The notes below the pieces were generated by a model. It was not told the DNA's origin and did not search any database. It saw only the letters and a program-made list of their open reading frames with translations. Positions 28,509 through 39,896 of a stretch of DNA of 64,000 nt are shown piece by piece. Position numbers and translations under genes: made by a program. Position 1 is the first letter of the stretch, and each line of letters begins with the position of its first letter. The stretch spans positions 18,148,021-18,212,020 of the forward strand of contig CM052362.1 in the NCBI GenBank assembly GCA_028551475.1. Reading direction: 5' to 3'. The stretch comes from Casuarina equisetifolia. Taxonomy: Eukaryota; Streptophyta; Magnoliopsida; Fagales; Casuarinaceae.

Positions 28509-29588
28509 TTTTCACATACTGGGTAGTTTTTCCTTTCTCCTTTCACTTACAATTGTTTTTGATTTTGCTACAAGTGAACAAGCTGGTTTGGTGTGAAAGA
28601 AAGAGCTCCGCACTCTCTATTGGATGATTCTTCTTTCAAAAGGCTCTATTCTTGATCCATAAAATGTTACCTAAAGTGTTAGGCACACCGGATTCTGCTA
28701 CATGGTTGCCGTGATATGAAAAAGAACTCTGCTTGTGTGTTTGTCTGTTCTTAGCATGAAATTTGGACAACACAGAGATTAAAGGTTTATGTATTATGCA
28801 TGTGCATTAGTCTATGTCACGGGGAGTTCCATTGGCTGACAAAAGAATCAAATAGCAATTGATCAGCGACGAGACCAGACTTGGCATGCACACTAATCGC
28901 AATTGATTCGCTGTTGTGCAGTGCTTCTTCAAAAGCCCCGCACAAAACATGGAGCTTCGATATAACTACCTCTATCACTCATTGCTCAATGGTTAAGGTA
29001 CCCTCCTCGCCCAACTATCAGACCAAGCCCTTGTGACTCTTTCATCAATCAATCAATCGATAACAGAAACTAGGGCATTTCCTTAACTCAAAATTGGCAT
29101 AACCAATAGTGCTGATGAAATTATTCCTATTTCATGCTGTATGACGTCAGAAGAAAAGCGTACTAGTACCCTCACTTCTTCCAAAATTTCAATAAAACAT
29201 CAAACGAAAGCAAGTAATGCACCTACTCCTCACAATGCCTCGTGTCCCTTCAGCCAAGCCAAATCTCCTTGTCTTTGACATTGACCTGGAAGAGGAAAAC
29301 TAGTGTTCGAAGTGTCAATAGAACATAGATTCGTTATCCACCAATAACCAGCACCGGAACTTTTGAATATGCCCCAATTTCATATTGAAGGAAAAACCAG
29401 ATACGAGAAGTTGAAGAATGAAAATCTAGATGTCAAAAATGGCTCTTCTTCGACACTCTCCATTTTCTCAACATTTTTGACAAGTTTTTTAATCTCGACC
29501 AGTGGAACATGGAAGCTGTATTTCAGGATAACATTAGTGGCCACTGCTTTCAATTTGACCAAATGGTTGTTCAAATGCAACCAGATAA
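28509..29588. other. Intergenic region between convergent MED33 copy 2 and the PPR gene
   Basis: This is 3' flank for both convergent genes. ORFs at 29363-29914 (+) and 29380-29592 (-) are chance reading frames, the first being antisense to the PPR gene. No repeat or RNA gene was recognised. Confidence 0.6.
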
Positions 29589-31691
29589 TCATACAACACC
29601 ACTATACCCTGGCAATTTCTTCATTCTCTGGGTTTGCATTGCCCTCCTTACTGAAAATGACTCCTCCCACCGTCCAGCATGCGCATATATGTTGGATAGA
29701 AGAACTCTACCAGCCCCGTGAAATGGTTCCAACCTTGCCAAACTCTTTGCAGCCCTCTCTCCTATTTCCACATTCCCGTGAGTCCTGCATGCTGCCAACA
29801 ATGTGCCCCATATCACAACATCTGCCTTCATGGGCATGCTTCTTACTAATTCTTCAGCCTCTTCTACCCGCCCAGCTCTGCCAAGGAGATCAATCATACA
29901 GCCATAATGCTTGATATTTGGTTTCAAGTTATACACCACCTTCATCATCTTAAAATACCTCTTCCCCAGCTCCACCAGTCCAGCATGGCAGCATGCAGTT
30001 AGGACTCCAATGAACGTAATTGAGTTAAGCTTAATGCAACGGCTTTGAAGGTCCGAGAATATTTTAAGAGACAAATTTGCATGTCCATGCATTGCCAACC
30101 CGCATATGATCGCATTCCAAGGAGAGACGTCACGCATTCTCTCTCTGATTTGATAGAATACGCTCAAGGCGGTATCAATGCTCCCACATTTGGCATACAT
30201 GTCAATGACGGCTGCACTTAAATTGTCATTAAGAGGGATGTGGCTAGTGCATATGTATTCATGAGCCCATCTTCCTTCCTTTAGTGTGCCTAAAGTGGCA
30301 ATTGCAGACAACACGCTCACCATAGTAATTTCATTTGGTTGGATCCCACAAGCCACCATTTGATGGAAAAGCTCTAGAGCCATATTAGGATTCTTGCTCT
30401 GTGCATAACCAGAAATCATTGTGCTCCAGGAAAAAACATCCCTTTCTGGCATCTCATTGAAAATCTGCCTCGCCTCATCAGTCATCTCATTTCTTATAAA
30501 TCCTGCTACAAGGGCATTCCAAGATGCAAGATGATCTTTGATGCCCACTTCAAACTGCAAACAAGCAAGAGTCATCCTGCCGCAAGCTGCATAGAAATGA
30601 ATAATCGTTGCCTGTACAAAATCTTGACAGTCGAAACCTGTCTTTACTGTTATACCATGAAACTGCTGACCTTCCCCTAATGCCATTGATCGCCCACATG
30701 CTGAAACTAAATCTACAATCATGACATCATTCGGTCCCACTCCGGTATGTAACATTGCGCAATAAATCATCAAAGCTTCACCTAACAATTCCACCTGAAC
30801 ATAGCCATCAATCATTGTACCCCACGAAACCACATCTTTGGCAGGAATCCTCTCAAATAAATTTCTAGCCTGGTTGATAAGACGCGCTTTTGCATACCCA
30901 TTTAACATTACATTCCACGTTACTATATTCCGCTCAGGCATCTCCTCAAACAAAATTTTTGCCTCTTCTAAACGGGAACAAAGACAATACATGTGCAACA
31001 AATTTGTTGAAATAAGAACCAACCCCTCAAGCTGCAGCTTGATTACCAAAGCATGAAGCATACAGGAATTCCAAATTCGACCTAAATGTGCACACGCCGA
31101 GATGACACTTGCCATAGTGACTTCGTTAGGAACCACTCCTGCAGATCTCATATCCTTAAAAATCTCAACAGCCTCACGGCAACAGCCATTGTGGGCCAGT
31201 CCCATTATCATAGTCGTGAAAGACACACAACTTTTACCGGGCATTATCTCAAACAGTCGGCGAGCATTCTCTAACTGTCCGATTTTCACATAGCCAGCAA
31301 TCATTATATTACAAGACACAGTATCCAGCGTAGACAGAGAATCAAACAGATATCGCGCATCATCGACAAAACCACATTTAGCATACATATTGATCAGACT
31401 GTTTCTTATAAAAGAGTTGGAACCGAACCCCGATTTCAAGAGCAAACAGTGGATTTGTTGGCCTTGAGAGATAGCCAAAAGGGAGGAACAAGACTTCAAT
31501 GCCGAGACCAGCGAAAGCTCGTAGTCCGAGTCGTTCTGAGTGGCTGCGCCATCGAAGAAGAGACGAAGATGGTCTTCTTGTTGGTCTTTGGGAAGCGGAA
31601 GACTTTTTGAGGAAATGGAGGAGACCCATTTGAGATTTGGGGTTGAAGATCGAAAAAAGGAGAGTGATTTAGAACGTAAAGAAATGATCAT
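29589..31691 (-). CDS. MEF18: E-class pentatricopeptide repeat protein, MEF18-like (At5g19020)
   Basis: Single-exon gene of 700 residues. PLS-class PPR proteins bind organelle transcripts, and E-class members specify C-to-U RNA editing sites. Tandem PPR motifs run from about residue 60 to 600, with hallmark repeats such as LINMYAKCGFVDDARYLF, NIVTWNVMLNGYAKA, DVVSWGTMIDGYVQ and DVFSWSTMISGYAQS. The C terminus is an E motif (VIWGTLLAACRTHGNVEIGE to MKKLPGYSGVV). There is no E+ extension or DYW deaminase, so a deaminase partner would be needed. The N terminus is rich in Ser, Arg and Leu (residues 1-30), consistent with a mitochondrial presequence. Length, E-only ending and the segment HALVIKLQLEGL match what I recall of Arabidopsis MEF18, and the next gene resembles At5g19025, which supports orthology. 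The family call is secure; the exact orthologue is less so. Confidence 0.9.
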   Translation of the reverse strand: MIISLRSKSLSFFRSSTPNLKWVSSISSKSLPLPKDQQEDHLRLFFDGAATQNDSDYELSLVSALKSCSSLLAISQGQQIHCLLLKSGFGSNSFIRNSLINMYAKCGFVDDARYLFDSLSTLDTVSCNIMIAGYVKIGQLENARRLFEIMPGKSCVSFTTMIMGLAHNGCCREAVEIFKDMRSAGVVPNEVTMASVISACAHLGRIWNSCMLHALVIKLQLEGLVLISTNLLHMYCLCSRLEEAKILFEEMPERNIVTWNVMLNGYAKARLINQARNLFERIPAKDVVSWGTMIDGYVQVELLGEALMIYCAMLHTGVGPNDVMIVDLVSACGRSMALGEGQQFHGITVKTGFDCQDFVQATIIHFYAACGRMTLACLQFEVGIKDHLASWNALVAGFIRNEMTDEARQIFNEMPERDVFSWSTMISGYAQSKNPNMALELFHQMVACGIQPNEITMVSVLSAIATLGTLKEGRWAHEYICTSHIPLNDNLSAAVIDMYAKCGSIDTALSVFYQIRERMRDVSPWNAIICGLAMHGHANLSLKIFSDLQSRCIKLNSITFIGVLTACCHAGLVELGKRYFKMMKVVYNLKPNIKHYGCMIDLLGRAGRVEEAEELVRSMPMKADVVIWGTLLAACRTHGNVEIGERAAKSLARLEPFHGAGRVLLSNIYAHAGRWEESFSVRRAMQTQRMKKLPGYSGVV

Positions 31692-34600
31692 GGGACGAGA
31701 TCATGGGATCCGTTGCAAGCAAAAGAACTTTTAAAAGTCGGTTAGGCGAGAGGCGTTTCAGTGTTCTACCCTTCGATATCCCTTCCAGCGCTCGGGCATC
31801 ATAATCACGCGATTTTGTTTCGACGCTCTTACTGTGGGGACCACATCCAAATAAACGGGAGGAAATCCGACACCCAGTCCTTGTTATGCACAGTATGGTC
31901 ACAGATCAATTGAGGTAATGTCGTCGGCGAGTAAGATTCCAATGGGATGACAGGTTGAGTTTGCGCGTCATGACACTAAACAAGCTGACAATCACAGTCC
32001 ACTCTGCTTCCTAGTGTCAAATCCAACCAGATTGTGATACGATCATTTCAATTCTTTGTGTACTTCACCATATTCTCAACCAGTCAGGTCCAAGTTGGTT
32101 TAACAGCTATTGGACATAGGCAACCATGGAAGCTACCATTTCAAATGTGAAAAGGAATATTTATTTGGAATCGGGATTTTCATATATTTATTTGCACTAA
32201 GTTTGGTATATCCTTCCACAAATCAGAGAACCTTCCAAGGCAATGTAGACACAGGGCCATCACAGAAAAAATTGTTTCGATTGAGTTTTTAAGTCTCTGA
32301 AAAGAAGGAACATATAAATCTTAAGAAAAAGATGAAATATAAAAAGGTTGATCTTGACGACGCATCACATAGAATCAGCGATGTTCCCCTCCTCCCCCAT
32401 TCACAGGCAGACTGGCTAGAGACCTGCAAGCACCAGCAGATCCAGAGGTTACTTCACAATATGATAAAAACTCCGACACTCCACTCACAGATTAAAATCA
32501 AACCCCCACACGCCATATAGAGCACAAAATCCTAACTTCGTGTAGATGATGTGAATGGCCGGTCAGTTAAAGAATTCTGGCACAGCATATCCATGGAGGA
32601 ATAAACAAACACACACCAGCACGCACACGCACACAAACACGTGTGTGTATATATAAGGCTTTGAAAGAGAGATATTGGGAGAGAAGTAGCAAAGCTTGCT
32701 TACTCCTGAGATTTTAACTAATTGAAATGATATAAAAAAGTTAAACTTGTACTGAATAGAAAGAATCACTTAGAAAATTCATGTGAGTTATTAACCAGAT
32801 TACTGATTAAGCGCTTTCTGAGCAACTGGAACTCGGGCAAACCATGTGTCCAACACATTGTTCCAAATACCTCTGGCCTAGAGAACTAATTTATACACTA
32901 ATAAAATTGACATATGAGCTCTACACAACAATATGGCATAAATACTTACAAAAAAGAATTCCATATTACAATAGAACTTACAAATTGAGGATGCAAGAAC
33001 TTAGAAAGTGAGGGACAGAATGGGAAAGGTCTTCATCTTCGTTAACAGACTCCAAATATCCAAAAAGGAAACTTAAATTTAATCAGCAAAACCATTCAAA
33101 GAACTCCAATAGTATCAGTTGTTCTAGAGCAAGTGATACTAGCCAAATAAAACTTAATTTAAAAGGCAAAAACCCATGAAAAAGAGGATTAAAGCTAAGT
33201 AGACAACCAAGCCAATGAACCTAGTCAATGGGATAATTGCTGGATCATTCTAAGTAACAAGAAGGGACTCTGAAAACCTTAAAGGCTTTTAGAAGCTGGA
33301 TCTACCCTCAATGTGGAAACTTGATAACTAAAGCAAAACAGCCACTGAGTTTTCATCTTTTCCTATGAGTCACCAAAGGATAGGCATACCACCCTCTCCT
33401 CAAGAAAACAAAACCACAGTGACATTTGCACACACTGCTAACCACATCATCTTAGTGCCACAACATGGAGTACGCAACTGGGGTGCTGATTCCCCAAATA
33501 TCTACGAGTTAACACCTTTGAGACCTGTAAAACAGTAGCTGAGACCTAAGATATCCAACAATGGAGATTTTCTGACAATCTAAAACATTACATTGAGCTC
33601 CATTCATGATTTCCTTTGTCAAACAGCAGATAGAAAATTATGTTAAAACATTCTCCATTGTCTCCTTTAGTTGAAATCCAAACGCTATATGTAGGAGGGT
33701 ACATAAACCCCTACTGAAGTGTTTCAATACATCTTCAGACAACCATCCAAGGTAGCTCCTTACATTGCAGGTGCTTTAGTTCATAAGCACACACATGCTT
33801 GACACGTAAATGCCCTACAAATTTTGGATTGCTGTCACACTTGGGTTGAGTTTCTAGCTCTTAACTCCACTTAACGCTCTTTCTTTCTCCTTGATCAAGA
33901 GTTTAACAAGGCCCAAATTAATTCCCATCATCAACTCCTAGTAGTTCAAAAGTTCCACCCTCAACTTGGGATACTGTAGAATAAGGAGTTTCGCCCTGAT
34001 GTTAAAGAGTAATGGCTGCAAAAAACAAACATAACCCCATGTTCAATGCTAATACTAATGACTAACAGGGAGTTGAAAATCCCACGTAATCCCCAAACTG
34101 CCAGAGCTTTATGGTAAGGTAGGCATACACCTCACTATAATGTGGGTTTGTTTTGGATCCAAGAATATGTATCCCAACTTCCTGAAATCATTCAGGACAG
34201 AGCTATGCAAAGGTTAAACATCCCTATCGGCTTCAAATACAGGTCTCATATATCTGTGGGTGATATAGTTTAAGCGTATGCAATTATCTACAGCCACGAA
34301 GGATATTCTTGGTTCCTATTTGTAAGTATCTTATAAACCCCAGACGAACATTTCCTTTTTCTTTTTTCCGTTTCTAAATAGGTTTGCAGAATTGGCATTT
34401 TGTTGGACATGATAAAAGCCCTTAGGAGGCGTTTGGGAATCATTCAATTCATAACCTTCCTCATTGGAAATATTCACATTTTCACCAAAACGTAAATAAA
34501 TCAAATAGACATGCCCATACCAAATAGAGGAAGTTCAATAATTTAACATGTATATGACATAGTAATAAACAAAAACATTAACAGATTCCAAATTACAAGT

Positions 34601-36657
34601 TGCCCATGTACAAAATTTACTTAAGCGAGACATGTATGTCATAGAAATTGCACCAAATGCAAAAAGATTAGATATGTAGGAGCCATATGATTAAACAAAC
34701 TGAGATTTTCACTCCTCGTGTTTTTCCTCCCTTTCTTTTTCTTGCAGGATGGGGGGAGCAGTGGGGGTTGCTAGCAAACTGGATAGATTAAACACTATAC
34801 CATCAAGATTGTTATAGGTTGAGGCATAGCAAAACCAGAAGGCACCAAGGCCTTCATATGGATCTAAAGATGAACTTGATAAGAACTAATCAATGAGAAA
34901 TAGTAATAGAAGGATATAGACTCTAAAGAAACCATTGTTCTGAACCTTGGAAACAACCATGACTAGTCTTCAAGGGCCTCCGTGTAATTTCAATAAACGG
35001 GGGGAGGGGGGGAGGGAGAGGGAGAGAGAGTGTGTTCCACAACATTAACTCAAAAATTTTGACCTCCGCCTCTTGCCATCATATTGTACGCAAGGATTGT
35101 GAATCTACTTAATCCAAAAGTTACTTGAGTTCTGACTGCCTAATCCCTCACCAAAACTAAGCTGGAATTTTAAGAAAGTACAAATTATCTACTTTCATTG
35201 GCTCTACCCACATATCTTCTTGGATTCTACTCACAACAATCTACCTAAGTTTTATAAAGTAGGAAGCAACAACATAATGTAATCCATAAAGGAAAGGTGA
35301 AGCTTCTGACTCCAACAGCTATGAATATAAGACTGCCAAGGCTATATGTGCAGATTTCCATATAAGCCAGTCAGCCAACAAAATACATGCAGTGGTGGCT
35401 CCACAGTAAATCTAAAGAAAACCAAATAAAAATATATACGTAGATACATACATTCATACATAAATATAAGTCCATTAGGTGGCAATGCGGCAGTCCAAAT
35501 ATAGTTCTACAACACATGCATCAAAAGCTTTCCATGTAAGTCTTACAGCTAGCATCAGAGACTGAAGCAAATGTCGCCTTTGAAAAACACTACAAAAGAC
35601 CAATGTAAAAGAGATGGGACACTTAGCAGTCCAATAAATAATCCCAATTTAACTGGAAGAAGAACCTAAAAGCTTTTTGTGCTTTAGAACATCAATGCTT
35701 TGACTTGAGCTGATCACATATTATACAGTTCTACCAGGTTCAAAAAATCATCATTGATATGCCTCATTCAGGTTCAAGCACAAATTCTGAATACGATATA
35801 TCTTAATTGAGAAAGAGATAAAATCAGAAAAACTCAACAAGTATCAAGTACTTCAAAAATTTTAGAAATTCGAGATTTCCAAAATGCCAAACCATTGTCC
35901 CAATTTCCTAGAATTTTGAAAATCACCATCAATAACGTGCAACCTCCTTTGACAATGTTTGTATGCTAAATGCCTTTGATTCCCCAAGTGCAAAGAAAGC
36001 TTTTATGAAAGCTATTTTGCATAGAGATGCCACATCCAAGATCCAGAAAGACTTCTGTTTCCTTCACCTCTAATGAAAAAGATTCAGTAAATGCTTCCCA
36101 TCGATTATGCCTCTATTTCTAAACACAGCACTTGTCTAATGGATTAGAACTTAGACCAAACTACAAGAAATGGATTCTCTTTGCCAAGCTCGAATGGATG
36201 TTCCGTAGGATAAATAAAAAGAGGAAACGTAAGTGAAATACCGATCACCGTTGGCAGCAAGGAATTGCCCGTTCAACCGTGTCAAAATACCAGATCAAGA
36301 TCCATATCAAAACTCAGTTTCTTGTCAATTAGTTTAGATCAAATTCCCAGTAATAACAGTCTTTAGCCCATCGTCAACCACAGAATAATACATCCCAGAA
36401 ATCAACAAAATCACCCCCATTTTGTATGGGGAACTTATCTGCAACAGCAAGGCAGTTCAATTCTCAAATGGAAAAATCCCCAGCCTTCCTAAACTGATAC
36501 AAACGATACACGCATTTGATTTTACCATTTCCAAAATCATGGATCAAGCATACATAAGAAGTAAAACCCACTATAACAAAACCACACTGCAGCCAATCGC
36601 ATTCAACTTCCACTTCAAATCCTAAGAATCCAAAACCAAAAGGAAAGGCAAACGCAC
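31692..36657. other. Long ORF-poor region between the PPR gene and the At5g19025-like gene
   Basis: About 5 kb with no ORF above about 75 residues and no recognisable protein match. It has (CA)n/(TA)n simple sequence at about 32600-32660 and a G-rich tract at 34999-35030. The left end should hold the PPR promoter and 5' UTR. The right end is downstream of the At5g19025-like stop. A good splice-donor sequence overlaps that stop, so part of this region could be intron and 3' UTR of that gene; otherwise I see nothing in it. Confidence 0.5.
34999..35030 (+). repeat. G-rich tract with (GA)n tail
   Basis: Runs of 6, 7, 3 and 3 G are separated by A or AGA, then GA dinucleotides follow. Four G-runs with very short loops fit a G-quadruplex motif on the plus strand. 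No gene is known to use it. Confidence 0.7.
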
Positions 36658-37311
36658 TCACTTCTTGTGGCGCTTCCCACGCTTGGGCCCCCAGCCCTCG
36701 AGCTTTGCGACGGGGCACCCGCAGCTGGCCCGGAAGAGCAGCACGGCGCGGCCGTTCGGCGGCGCCATCTTCCGTAGCTCCGATCGGAGACACTCATAGT
36801 CAGGGTTACCCTCGCTCCCGCCCTTCCACGGCAAGCCGTCGATCTCCCTGGACTTCAAAGCGGACTTAAGGCACTCCTCAGTCTGCACCTGCAGATCAAA
36901 CTCCATGGCCTTCTTCATGCCCTTGCAACCCGGATTCTTGCAGCGGCGCGACCGTGCGCCGCAACATAGGTCTACGAATGCGGCGGAGGCGGCGAAGAAG
37001 AGGATGAACGATAGAAGATAGGGGAGGGAAAGGTTGCGGAGGAGGAGAGGAGAGGAGTGGGAAAGGAGGAGGGAGAGGTAGGATAAGTAGGAGGAGATGA
37101 GGAAGGAGCCGGCGAAAAGGACTAGGACGAGGATGAGGATGTCCAAAGTGGCGGAGGGGCTGTGCTTGCAGAGGGTTGGGTTACAGTTAGGGCTAGGGTT
37201 AGGGATGTGGTTGGGGTTGGACGAGGATTTGGAGGGTTTGGGGAATGCGGGCATGTCGGCGTCGGCGGCAGCGGCGGCGGTGATGGTGGTGGAGAAGAGG
37301 AGGTGTTGCAT
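36658..37311 (-). CDS. Small membrane protein of the 'ribosomal L34e superfamily' type, At5g19025-like
   Basis: A 217-residue protein of unknown function. After a low-complexity Pro/Asn/Ser-rich N terminus (about 1-45) come two hydrophobic segments, about 55-85 (LDILILVLVLFAGSFLIS) and 92-115 (YLLSFILFFAASAAFVDLCC). A Cys/basic cluster CGARSRRCKNPGCKGMKKAMEFD follows, then EECLKSALKSREIDGLPW, a conserved-looking SGCPVAKLEG-like segment (here ASCGCPVAKLEGWGPK), and the basic end GKRHKK. This order matches the Arabidopsis protein At5g19025, annotated as L34e superfamily although it is not a ribosomal protein. It lies on the same strand as the MEF18-like gene. The stop codon is embedded in AAGTGAGTG, which also reads as a splice donor, so a spliced C-terminal extension is possible. 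The short imperfect telomere-like motif near 37186-37203 is part of the coding sequence. Confidence 0.78.
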   Translation of the reverse strand: MQHLLFSTTITAAAAADADMPAFPKPSKSSSNPNHIPNPSPNCNPTLCKHSPSATLDILILVLVLFAGSFLISSYLSYLSLLLSHSSPLLLRNLSLPYLLSFILFFAASAAFVDLCCGARSRRCKNPGCKGMKKAMEFDLQVQTEECLKSALKSREIDGLPWKGGSEGNPDYECLRSELRKMAPPNGRAVLLFRASCGCPVAKLEGWGPKRGKRHKK

Positions 37312-37726
37312 GTTAGAGAGGCATGTGAGGGAGAGCGTGCGTGTTTGCGGTGATGGCAGAGGGTGGAGGTATGGATGTGAGGAGACGGAGACGGAGACGG
37401 GGATTGCCGGGTGGAGAGATCGTATGTGAAGATTTGCACGCGCCTCGGATGTGAGTGGGAGTGGGAAAAAACGAAAGTGATGGTTGAAGGTTCGTTTCTG
37501 TGGGGGCGTCGAGTTGTGTCGCGGGATTCGGAAACTTCTCCCGCACGTGTTTTTTTGTTTTGTTTTTGTTTTGTTTTTTTTTTTTTTTTTTCTGCTTTTA
37601 GAGTCTCCACCAAGCTTTATTTACCAAATGCCGGCCGTTCTAAGTGATCCGTTCTAAGGCTTTTTTTTTTTTACCATCTAGACTACATCTATCTTATCTT
37701 TTATTTATTTAAAGAAATTAATATAT

Positions 37727-38377
37727 TATATAAGAAATTATGTACAAGACAAGATTCTTAGACGACGCCGTATTCGATCTGGAGTGGCCGATTCCTGATT
37801 ATAAGGCATTCGATTGATTGCCTCTGATCGGAGTCCTTGAGTTACCCGTTTAGCTTCTGAACCCAAAACCTACCTTTTCATTAAAATTTTGACTAATATC
37901 ATTCTTCCATGTCCAAAAGTGGAGCCAATTACTAGAAAGGAGTCCAACATTTCCGGTGAGGTCATCTATCTATGTATGTATTTTCAGCCTATACTCTCTC
38001 TTCTTTATTTAGTCTTTCATTTAGCATTCCTCGTATCCCTTTTATTGAGTGAGTTATTGACTTATTTGATTCGATTGGCTTGGCCTTTTACCCGAAAATA
38101 CTGAAGCTTTTTTTTATGCGTATGCTCCTACACCATTTACTACAACAACCAATAGACTTGTTTATTGATTTCCTGACTTTGGTTCTGGTTCTTGTTCATA
38201 CTACCCGGAGCTAGGAGATTCGGCTATTTAAATTGAGGCAATTAAATTGTTTCGATGGAAGTTTCCACTACTCCCTTTGCTTGTCTTCCTGGTCTTGCGG
38301 ACTCCCTTCCTCTCTCGATTGAAGTTTCGGGATCAATTGAATATATATAAGAAATTATGCACAAGACAAGATTCTTA
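37727..38377. mobile_element. 583-bp insert of organelle-like composition between 34-bp direct repeats
   Basis: A 34-bp sequence at 37727-37760 recurs at 38344-38377 with a single mismatch (T versus C). The 583 bp between them differ in composition from the AT-rich surroundings: more G+C and words such as ACCCGGAGCTAGGAGATTCGG's style of mixed sequence typical of plant mitochondrial DNA. No gene or terminal inverted repeat is evident. The structure fits an insertion that duplicated its target during break repair, for example a nuclear mitochondrial segment. A small LTR-type or other element is the alternative. The repeats are seen directly; the mitochondrial origin is my inference. Confidence 0.45.
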
Positions 38378-38661
38378 TCTAATAAGAAAAATAATAATAA
38401 TAATAATAATTTGAAATGATGCTTAAATGAAATAAGAACTTTTTACCTTTGAATTAGTTTTTGAATTTAGTCTTTATGTAATAACTTCATTTCTCCTATA
38501 TTGAAAAAGTAAACGGGATAATATGTCTTTATAAGGGGATTTGGCTACACCTCTAATTGGAATTGCTACCCAATTTGATGGACTAACTTGATAATGCTTG
38601 TAATTACTATCCACTAAGGGGGGTAGGTAGTGGGTCCCACCCACGTCTAAAGTGATGGTTT

Positions 38662-38674
38662 GGCTCTAATATCA
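38662..38674 (-). other. Primer-binding-site-like relic of an LTR element
   Basis: On the minus strand this reads TGATATTAGAGCC, two mismatches (both G-to-A or C-to-T type) from TGGTATCAGAGCC, the initiator-tRNA-Met primer site of plant LTR retrotransposons. The bases to its right, up to about 38860, would then be LTR sequence in reverse orientation. No internal coding domain is attached. Confidence 0.35.
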
Positions 38675-38801
38675 CTTATTATGGGTTTAAGTTCCATCAT
38701 AAAAAATCAACCCAATGAAAGGAGTAGCCAAGCCCTCTATATGACTAAAGCATCCTACTTATCTTTCCAATGTGAGAGAATAAAGTTTGTCACGTTAAGT
38801 C

Positions 38802-39312
38802 TATTAACATAATGAGCATATTTCAATTAGATCGTAATGTTCCACCATGCTTAGATCCAATAACTTGATGATATACTTAGGATGACCTAAACCTTGAAAG
38901 GTACATCGTTGTACATAGCCCCTAACTATTGAAGTCTTTTCTCCTTTTTTACCCCCTATAGTGTGGCCTTAAATAGCAATTAATGTTACAATCTAATTAA
39001 AATGAGCTTAACATGCTAACATGCTAACATGCTAACATGCTTAGGTTTTTTGGCCCAATGGTTAAGTCACTTCTCACATCTCACATTTGAATCCCAACAG
39101 TGCACTTAAGGTGAGATGTTTCTTGGCCACAAAGTTGTTGTACAAGGCCATGGTATGAAAGGTTAAAAAGAGGAAAGGACTCTAGCAACTAGAGGTTGCT
39201 TACAGTGATGTACCCTTGGGATCTAAGTCACCCCAAGTATATTGTTGGGACATTAGATTTAAGCATGATAGAATGTTACTATCTAATTGAAATGAGATCA
39301 TCATACTAATAG
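38802..39312. repeat. Inverted repeat arms (about 70 bp) of a repeat family
   Basis: The arm at about 38802-38872 and the arm at about 39243-39312 are imperfect reverse complements, sharing TTTCAATTAGAT and CATGCTTA blocks. A third partial copy lies at about 38984-39020 in the orientation of the second arm. This could be terminal repeats of a small non-autonomous element or opposed copies of one LTR family. Confidence 0.4.
39045..39240 (+). mobile_element. Possible tRNA-derived SINE remnant
   Basis: TGGCCCAATGG at 39051-39061 fits the RNA polymerase III A box (TRGYNNARNNG). At 34 bp further, ATTTGAATC (39085-39093) resembles a B box with two transitions. Spacing and order suit a tRNA-related SINE. 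No poly-A or T-rich tail or target duplication was found, so this is weak. Confidence 0.25.
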
Positions 39313-39318
39313 GATTAG

Positions 39319-39893
39319 TGTTATTGATTGGTAGTATAGGACCTAGGATGGTTGAGCAAGTACAAGTCAGACTTTTATGTTCAAAACCTCTAGTATAGGT
39401 TGATGAATTAGCTATGCAAGTACAAGTCTAGCCCACCTAGTTTCTTTAGTGTTGGGTTGCCATTTAAGGTGGTGCCTTATTTGTTTTCATTTTAGTTTCC
39501 TTTTGTAATATACTTTCAATTCTCAAATGTAACTACCTTTTTTATTATAGGAACTGTTACAGTTCAATCTTCATGTTGTAATGTCTATCTTAATTTGAAT
39601 ATATGAGGTTTGAAAATTTAAGTATCCTGATTTAATGTACCATAGTTCAAATCTTTGTAACGACCACACATTTATAATTATATTGTATTCATTATTTAAG
39701 AAAGAGCATAAGCATATATAAAGTGATCCTTTTGTATCACCCTATGCACACACTTTTTATGTTTTTTCTCACTCTTGTAAAATACTCTTATTTTCTCTTC
39801 CTTTAATGTTCCTTTGAGGTGATCCTAGCTAAAGGTTGAGTCAATTTTGAGCTAAGAGTTAAGTGTGGAATGTACTTACTTTAAGTGTATTAT
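39319..39893 (+). repeat. 5' LTR of the Gypsy element
   Basis: Start set at TGTT, which aligns with the TGTT at 44761 with equal spacing to the shared GGNCCTA block. The end is set just before the primer-binding site at 39897. Shared LTR blocks include ACTTTTATGTTC and CTTAATTTGAATATAT. The 3' LTR has about 60 bp absent here. Confidence 0.65.
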
Positions 39894-39896
39894 AGG

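Larger units (their letters stand above)
37312..39318. other. Promoter flank and start of the repeat-rich region
   Basis: 37312 to about 37640 is the 5' flank of the At5g19025-like gene, with a long T-rich tract at 37548-37591. From 37727 the sequence is repeat-derived: a 583-bp insert bounded by 34-bp direct repeats, an (AAT)n microsatellite at about 38394-38410, a four-unit AACATGCT tandem at about 39010-39041, LTR-type remnants and inverted repeats. No protein-coding gene is seen. Confidence 0.6.

Noticed and set aside
28985..29035. tRNA-like CTCAATGGTTAAGG
   Set aside because: No matching B box, acceptor stem or anticodon arm could be drawn.
29363..29914. 183-aa plus-strand ORF
   Set aside because: Mostly antisense to the PPR gene; composition matches the reverse of PPR codons.
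37183..37205. Telomere-like TTAGGG units on the plus strand
   Set aside because: Only two or three imperfect units, and they are explained by Asn/Pro codons of the gene on the other strand.
37122..37613. 163-aa minus-strand ORF rich in His/Pro/Ser
   Set aside because: It is the 5' flank and an alternative frame of the At5g19025-like gene; low complexity explains the open frame.
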